A stretch of 35,341 bases of DNA from Coriobacteriales bacterium. Its GTDB lineage: Bacteria; Actinomycetota; Coriobacteriia; Coriobacteriales; Atopobiaceae. Shown here one piece after another: positions 31,504 through 35,341 of the stretch (positions are counted from its first letter, which is position 1; each line of letters begins with the position of its first letter). The stretch is taken from the NCBI GenBank assembly GCA_030529665.1, contig JAUMWL010000003.1:16104-51444 (forward strand), written 5' to 3'. The notes beneath the pieces were generated by a model. The model searched no databases, was not told where the DNA came from, and worked only from the letters and a program-made list of their open reading frames with translations. The translations under genes were made by a program, and so were the position numbers.

Positions 31504-32652
31504 ATGAAACGCTTAAGAACTCTGTTGTGTGTCATGCTGACATACATGCTATGGATGGGAATCGCTGCGGCGAATCCCGCGCGACAAGCTCTTGCACAGG
31601 GCCCCGACCCATTCTCTAACGACGGGAGCGTTGTAGGGTCTGTCGTGGAGCCCGAATCTACTGCGTACGACGTATGGGTCGGCGGAAAACGAGTGACCTC
31701 GGCCAATGCCAAGAACGTGTTGGGCAACGGCAAAGTGTCATACAACGCCTCCACAAACACACTCACGCTCAAAAACGCCAAAATCAAAGGATCCCATAAA
31801 GGTACTGACGCAGAAGCCGGCATAGCCTTTTTCACCAATACAAGCCCCACCATCATTGTTAAGGGCACCAACAGCATAACGATTGGTGGATATAGCAGTT
31901 ACGGATCGTACGGAATCTATGCTGCTACAGGCACCCTAACCATTGCAGGAAGCGGCAAGCTCACCACCACCGGGGGAAGGGCTGGAAACTATAGTGCCGG
32001 CATCTACGTTCCGCGGCTCGCACTCAAGGGAAGCGTTAGGGTCACCTCGCGCGGAAGCACTACCACCCACCAAGGATACACGCAGGCGGGACTGCCCGAG
32101 ACTGGCAGCTTTGGCGTAATTGCACCCAACGGCATATCTATGTCAGGCAGTGCCCAGCTCGTTGCCTCGGGAAAACTCGCCGCATACTGGCGCGCGCCTT
32201 CTGCAAAGTATGGCAGCGGCTATTCCTCGCTTGTGAAGGCGGGGTCCAACTCCAAGTCCATCTCGGTGAGCAGCACCAATCCAAGCAGCCGTGTATACAC
32301 GCAGTACCGGTACGTAAAGATTTCCAACCGCTCAAAGAAGCCCGCCAAGATGAAGATAACCTCCGTGTCGCTGATTGATGGCGGACTCAAGCTACGGTGG
32401 AAGACCCTCTCCAGCAACTGCACCGGTTACCAACTGCAGCTCTCAAAGAGCAGTTCTTTTCCGTCGGGCAAAAGCACGTGGAAGTACAGCACCAGCAACA
32501 AATCCGTGAGCGGAGCCACGCTTACAAACCTGAGCGAAAGCACGCGATACTACATGCGCATTCGCGGCATAAACAAGGCCGGATCAAAGACGGTCTACGG
32601 TCCGTGGAGTGCCACAAAGTCTGCCGTCACCCTTGGCGGTGCTGCCGGCTAG
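31504..32652 (+). CDS. secreted protein with carbohydrate-binding-like beta domain and fibronectin type III domain
   Basis: 382 residues. A signal peptide covers about 1-33 (KRLRTLLCVMLTYMLWMGIAAANPARQALA). Residues about 55-100 contain YDVWVGGKRVTSANAKNVLG and VSYNASTNTLTLKNA, a repeat-unit pattern common in surface proteins of Coriobacteriia and Clostridia annotated with a carbohydrate-binding domain. Residues 100-250 continue as short beta repeats rich in Gly, Ser and Thr. The C-terminal 95 residues form a fibronectin type III domain (SLIDGGLKLRWKTLSSNCTGYQLQLS...YYMRIRGINKAG). No LPxTG anchor is seen, so it may be released or held non-covalently. GAAGGAGG precedes the ATG; a strong terminator follows. 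Confidence 0.8.
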   Translation: MKRLRTLLCVMLTYMLWMGIAAANPARQALAQGPDPFSNDGSVVGSVVEPESTAYDVWVGGKRVTSANAKNVLGNGKVSYNASTNTLTLKNAKIKGSHKGTDAEAGIAFFTNTSPTIIVKGTNSITIGGYSSYGSYGIYAATGTLTIAGSGKLTTTGGRAGNYSAGIYVPRLALKGSVRVTSRGSTTTHQGYTQAGLPETGSFGVIAPNGISMSGSAQLVASGKLAAYWRAPSAKYGSGYSSLVKAGSNSKSISVSSTNPSSRVYTQYRYVKISNRSKKPAKMKITSVSLIDGGLKLRWKTLSSNCTGYQLQLSKSSSFPSGKSTWKYSTSNKSVSGATLTNLSESTRYYMRIRGINKAGSKTVYGPWSATKSAVTLGGAAG

Positions 32653-32675
32653 GCTGCGAGCAAAGGTACGATGTG

Positions 32676-32716
32676 ACAAGAGGCGGCGCCGACGCACGGT
32701 TGGCGCCGCCTCTTGT
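32676..32716 (+). terminator. strong hairpin terminator
   Basis: ACAAGAGGCGGCGCC (32676-32690) pairs perfectly with 32702-32716 over an 11-base loop, 24 bases after the stop of the FN3 protein gene. GCTTCCC rather than a T-run follows. Confidence 0.75.
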
Positions 32717-32741
32717 GCTTCCCATACCTTTTGCGGTTATT

Positions 32742-32747
32742 TATAAT
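32742..32747 (+). promoter_or_regulatory. -10 element of the luxR-type gene
   Basis: A perfect TATAAT in GGTTATTTATAATGAC. It overlaps the ATG at 32746, so that ATG cannot be the translation start if this promoter is used. Confidence 0.55.
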
Positions 32748-32778
32748 GACTGTTCTACGCGATGGGGAGGAGTACGGT

Positions 32779-34248
32779 TTGGAAGCCAATAATAACAAGC
32801 TGAGCATAGATAGCCGCCGTCTTGTTCCCGTCGTTCAGTTTGGCCTTTGGTTCTTTGCATTTATGCTGCTGGAGTCGTTTGTAAACAGTAGCGCCGCGAC
32901 GCTTCTTGGTGCCAGTGCAGTTAACGCAGCCTACTCATTGGGCATCTTTTGCACGGCAACCGGACTACTCGTATTTGGCCTTGCGCATGCACGAAGCGCG
33001 GATCTGTGCAAGAGGGCCTTTATCATTGTGGCAACGGCGTGCGCTGTGGCGACTCTGAGCATTCCATTTGCGCAGAACGCAGGCCTGCTCGCGTTCTTAT
33101 CCTGTGCGTCGCTGCTTTCGTGCGGCTTTGTTGGTGGCCGTGTGCACCTTGGGATGGCCCTTGAGTTTGGCGAGGGGCCTTGGTGCGGACGTGCAATAGG
33201 TGCAGCCACCGGCATTGTGGTCTGCGTTCAGTTTTTGGTTCAGAACCTAGCGCAAGGACCAGCGCTGGAGCTTGTGTGCATACCGGCCTCGCTCGTGGCC
33301 CTTGTCTTTTTTGACGTGCGTCATCAGGACCGTTGCATGGATGCGAACACAGGGGCCAGTGTGCGAACGTGGACACATGACCCCGCAGACAAGCAGCGCC
33401 ATGGCGCTTACCTTGTGATTGCCGCAGCCATTCTTACCGTGATATTCACCCTCAACGACAGCATTGTGGTGCCCTTGGACGCCTCGGGTACCGTGCAGCT
33501 CTTTAGCGGGGTCCGCCTCTTCTATGCGCTGGGACTCGTAGTATCTGGCCTTTTGTTCGACTTGGGTCCGCGATTCTGTTTTACCTTTACTACCGTGGCC
33601 GTACAGATAATGGCTGTGCTCGTGCCATACTTCTTGCGAACGCCAGAATGGTACAACCTCAACATGGCAATCTTTTATTTCTACGGCGGCTTTTACGTTA
33701 TGTTTGTCACCGCCGAGTTTGTGATCTTTAGTGCCCAGATGCACCATCGGGCGTTGTGGGCAGCCTTGGGCCGTACGACACGGAGCTACGTGGCAGCTCT
33801 GAGCGTTATTCCCGTTGCCTTGCTGTACGACGCCTTTGGTGTAATCTCGCTTGCCGCCATGGCAGCTGTCCTCAACATGGCACTGCTTGCGGTGTGCATG
33901 GCCGATGCCATGCTTTTGGCGCGATGCGACATGCCTGAGCGCCAAGGTTTAGAGCCCCCAGATGCCGCGCCTCAGTCGATAGAGGATGCGCAGGAACCCG
34001 CAGCGGATCCGGCCAAATTGAGTGAGAGGGACCTCGATCGCTATGCGCAGTCCATCGGCCTCACGGGTCGTGAGGCCCAGGTACTTGTTCTGTTGGTCGC
34101 CACCGAGGACAAGAACGACAAGATGGCAAATGACCTGGGCATCTCTAGGCGCACCTTACAGCGCCACATTGCCAACATCTACGACAAGGCGGGCGTGCAA
34201 TCACGCATTGGACTCTTCCAGGCAGTTGCGGCATACGTGGCGGGCTAA
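32779..34248 (+). CDS. membrane-anchored LuxR-family regulator
   Basis: 489 residues from a TTG start. Residues about 20-390 hold roughly ten to twelve membrane helices in MFS-like arrangement, a sensory half common in Coriobacteriia LuxR proteins. A Pro/Ala/Glu linker follows, and residues about 420-485 are the LuxR helix-turn-helix (IGLTGREAQVLVLLVATEDKNDKMANDLGISRRTLQRHIANIYDKAGVQSRIGLF). I choose TTG 32779 because GGGGAGG lies 8 bases upstream and because the -10 TATAAT overlaps the only plausible upstream ATG. It lies between two genes for secreted proteins, which are candidate targets (inference). The signal is unknown. Confidence 0.85.
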   Translation: MEANNNKLSIDSRRLVPVVQFGLWFFAFMLLESFVNSSAATLLGASAVNAAYSLGIFCTATGLLVFGLAHARSADLCKRAFIIVATACAVATLSIPFAQNAGLLAFLSCASLLSCGFVGGRVHLGMALEFGEGPWCGRAIGAATGIVVCVQFLVQNLAQGPALELVCIPASLVALVFFDVRHQDRCMDANTGASVRTWTHDPADKQRHGAYLVIAAAILTVIFTLNDSIVVPLDASGTVQLFSGVRLFYALGLVVSGLLFDLGPRFCFTFTTVAVQIMAVLVPYFLRTPEWYNLNMAIFYFYGGFYVMFVTAEFVIFSAQMHHRALWAALGRTTRSYVAALSVIPVALLYDAFGVISLAAMAAVLNMALLAVCMADAMLLARCDMPERQGLEPPDAAPQSIEDAQEPAADPAKLSERDLDRYAQSIGLTGREAQVLVLLVATEDKNDKMANDLGISRRTLQRHIANIYDKAGVQSRIGLFQAVAAYVAG

Positions 34249-34259
34249 GGGACAGGGTA

Positions 34260-34305
34260 AACGATCGGGGCCAGGTGAACACTTGCTCACCTGGCCCCGA
34301 TCGTT
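34260..34305. terminator. bidirectional terminator, 19-bp perfect stem
   Basis: AACGATCGGGGCCAGGTGA (34260-34278) pairs exactly with 34287-34305 over an 8-base loop. It lies between the convergent luxR-type and secreted-protein genes. Confidence 0.8.
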
Positions 34306-34332
34306 CGATTGCTCGCTTCCGCCTTGCTCGAC

Positions 34333-34986
34333 TTACTGGATGTTGACGTTCGCTATGGCTCCGGTCTTGGTATGCTTGAGAACGGCTATAACGCTCATGG
34401 CACTCTTGGGTACCGTGGCGCCATTCTTGATAGTCTTGTATCCCTTTTGGGTGGCAACTTCCAAGCGCACTACCTTATATCCACTCGCTGCGGTAACGCT
34501 CACCTTCTTACCCACAAAGGTACGCTTGTCGGTGCTGTACGTATAGGTCGCGGCCTTGTTGAATTTGGAAGTGACGTTGGTCTTTCCAATCGTGAACTTC
34601 TTTACTGGGTTCGTCCAGTTTCTAACGGTGTACGTCGTCGTATACTTCTTGCCATTGTAGGTAAAGCTCAGCTTGGTCGTCCCAGCTTTGTGAGGGACCA
34701 CGACCAAATACTTTACGCTTCCCCAGTCTTGCAGACCCATGCCAGCGACCTTGATGTTGCTTGACTTGGGGTTCTTTACACTCTTGTTGGTCATGTACCA
34801 GATTTCGTAAGGCTCCCCAGTTTTGTCCTTGGCTGCAGGCTTTACCAGCTGGATGCCCGTCTTGGCTTTTGTGAGGGACGCGACGTCTCTTTCGTTGGTT
34901 GCAAAAGCCGGCGTGGCAATTGCCAGCAAAGCCAAAATGGCAACTTGCAACACAACAAACGTTCGGACGATCTGTCTTTTTTGCAT
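34333..34986 (-). CDS. small secreted protein, unknown, Ig-like beta-rich
   Basis: 217 residues with a signal peptide (about 1-30, QKRQIVRTFVVLQVAILALLAIATPAFA). The mature part is rich in Lys, Thr and Val with beta-sandwich-like stretches (HKAGTTKLSFTYNGKKYTTTYTVRNW, KVSVTAASGYKVVRLEV) resembling bacterial Ig-like domains, but I cannot name a family. Predicted extracellular or wall-associated; no anchor motif. The start follows TTGGAGTAAGCC, and a promoter lies upstream. It converges on the LuxR regulator. Confidence 0.75.
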   Translation of the reverse strand: MQKRQIVRTFVVLQVAILALLAIATPAFATNERDVASLTKAKTGIQLVKPAAKDKTGEPYEIWYMTNKSVKNPKSSNIKVAGMGLQDWGSVKYLVVVPHKAGTTKLSFTYNGKKYTTTYTVRNWTNPVKKFTIGKTNVTSKFNKAATYTYSTDKRTFVGKKVSVTAASGYKVVRLEVATQKGYKTIKNGATVPKSAMSVIAVLKHTKTGAIANVNIQ

Positions 34987-35022
34987 GGCTTACTCCAATC
35001 TTTGTCTACCAACCGTAACTAT

Positions 35023-35051
35023 ATTGTAAGCCCATGCGCCTAAAGGCCGAA
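35023..35051 (-). promoter_or_regulatory. promoter of the small secreted protein gene
   Basis: On the minus strand, TTCGGC (35046-35051) and TACAAT (35023-35028) are 17 bases apart, 37 bases before the start codon. Confidence 0.45.
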
Positions 35052-35188
35052 TCGGAGTAACCGCAGGTAGATGCCCATGTCACACATGTGACGTTACCCC
35101 ATTGCATGCTTTTTTAGCATTGTTGGCCTGGATTCTTGCAGAGTCGCTGACGAATTACGGCAAGACGGTCCTCTCGTCAGCCACATGC
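35052..35188. other. non-coding stretch before the 41-base repeat array
   Basis: No reading frame with a ribosome site is seen on either strand. It contains GTCACA-CA-TGTGAC (35078-35091), a short dyad of CRP-site type, and the T-run CTTTTTTAG (35109-35117). Together with the array that follows it makes over 300 bases without a gene. Confidence 0.4.
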
Positions 35189-35341
35189 GTGCTGTCTTAG
35201 CGAGCTGTGTGAGACTTGTGCCTGGTGGTGTGCTGTGATCGCAAGCTGTGTGGGTCATGCCCGGGCGCGCGTGCTGTGATTGCGAGCTGTGTGGGTACCC
35301 GGACCGAAAGCGTGCTGAAATTGCGAGCTGTGTGGTTTGGT
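35189..35341. repeat. regularly interspaced repeat array, 41-base period, continues past the window
   Basis: Units begin at 35189, 35230, 35271 and 35312, exactly 41 bases apart. Each has GTGCTG, five less conserved bases, then GCGAGCTGTGTG (GCAAGCTGTGTG in unit 2), followed by about 18 bases that differ between units. Unit 1 is the most diverged, as at an array end; unit 4 is cut by the window edge. 41 is not a multiple of 3, and no frame runs through, so this is not a protein repeat. No cas, tas or transposase gene lies in this window. The 18-base variable parts are shorter than normal CRISPR spacers. Confidence 0.85.

Noticed and set aside
32746-32748. ATG as start of the LuxR-type protein
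   Set aside because: It overlaps a perfect TATAAT and has no ribosome site; TTG 32779 with GGGGAGG fits better.
35189-35341. Standard CRISPR array
   Set aside because: The variable parts are about 18 bases and the conserved part is interrupted by a soft five-base segment; no cas genes are visible. I keep it as an unclassified array.
1-35341. tRNA or rRNA genes
   Set aside because: GGTTCG-like words occur, but none sits in a cloverleaf context and no rRNA core sequences are seen.

Overview
The window looks like a chromosomal segment from a Coriobacteriia member (Olsenella/Atopobium-like Actinomycetota). This is inference. It rests on the moderately high GC, a membrane-anchored LuxR regulator with a many-helix N-terminal half, a fused EcfA1-EcfA2 ATPase with EcfT and RibU behind an FMN riboswitch, an orphan tyrosine kinase/phosphatase pair next to a GGDEF/EAL protein, and strong AGGAGG-type ribosome binding sites. 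I see no rRNA, tRNA, transposase, integrase or phage gene.

Layout. 1-3.2 kb (minus): a methyltransferase with a structured leader, then a three-gene acyl/peptide-type cassette: free-standing condensation domain, acyl carrier protein, and an AMP-forming acyl ligase cut by the window edge. 3.4-6.4 kb: two divergent XRE regulators, one fused to a desulfoferrodoxin-like metal domain and one to a zinc ribbon, then an atypical RpiB and a BASS-family transporter. 6.4-10.2 kb (minus): threonine aldolase, uracil/deoxyinosine glycosylase and RlmKL, tightly packed. 10.3-13 kb: MATE exporter, a small membrane protein and a HAD phosphatase. 13.0-14.2 kb: a nested inverted-repeat element, a metallo-beta-lactamase-fold hydrolase, and copies of a hairpin repeat. 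14.2-18.7 kb (plus): GH13 alpha-glucosidase, a Mbeg1/DUF2974-like hydrolase and a PFL (UPF0210) protein. 18.7-25.6 kb (minus): MurB, an RpiR regulator, a GGDEF/GGDEF/EAL protein, a CpsB-type phosphatase, a BY-kinase and a TetR regulator. 25.7-28 kb: a Cys-less ArsC/Spx-like protein, AroD, and a GH5 exo-beta-1,3-glucanase-like enzyme on the other strand. 28.1-31.4 kb: FMN riboswitch, ribU, fused ecfA1A2 and ecfT, one riboflavin-uptake operon. 31.5-35.0 kb: two secreted proteins flanking the LuxR regulator.

The least ordinary material is non-coding. (i) The last 153 bases hold a regularly interspaced repeat with an exact 41-base period, conserved blocks alternating with about 18 variable bases, and it runs off the window. 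(ii) A 185-base nested palindrome at 13.07-13.26 kb contains four copies of one 12-base motif. (iii) A dispersed palindrome of about 33 bases occurs at least five times between 2.4 and 18.7 kb, once inside a coding region. Among proteins, the XRE-desulfoferrodoxin fusion, the RlmK half with lost catalytic motifs, and the RpiB-like and ArsC-like proteins lacking their usual cysteines deserve attention.
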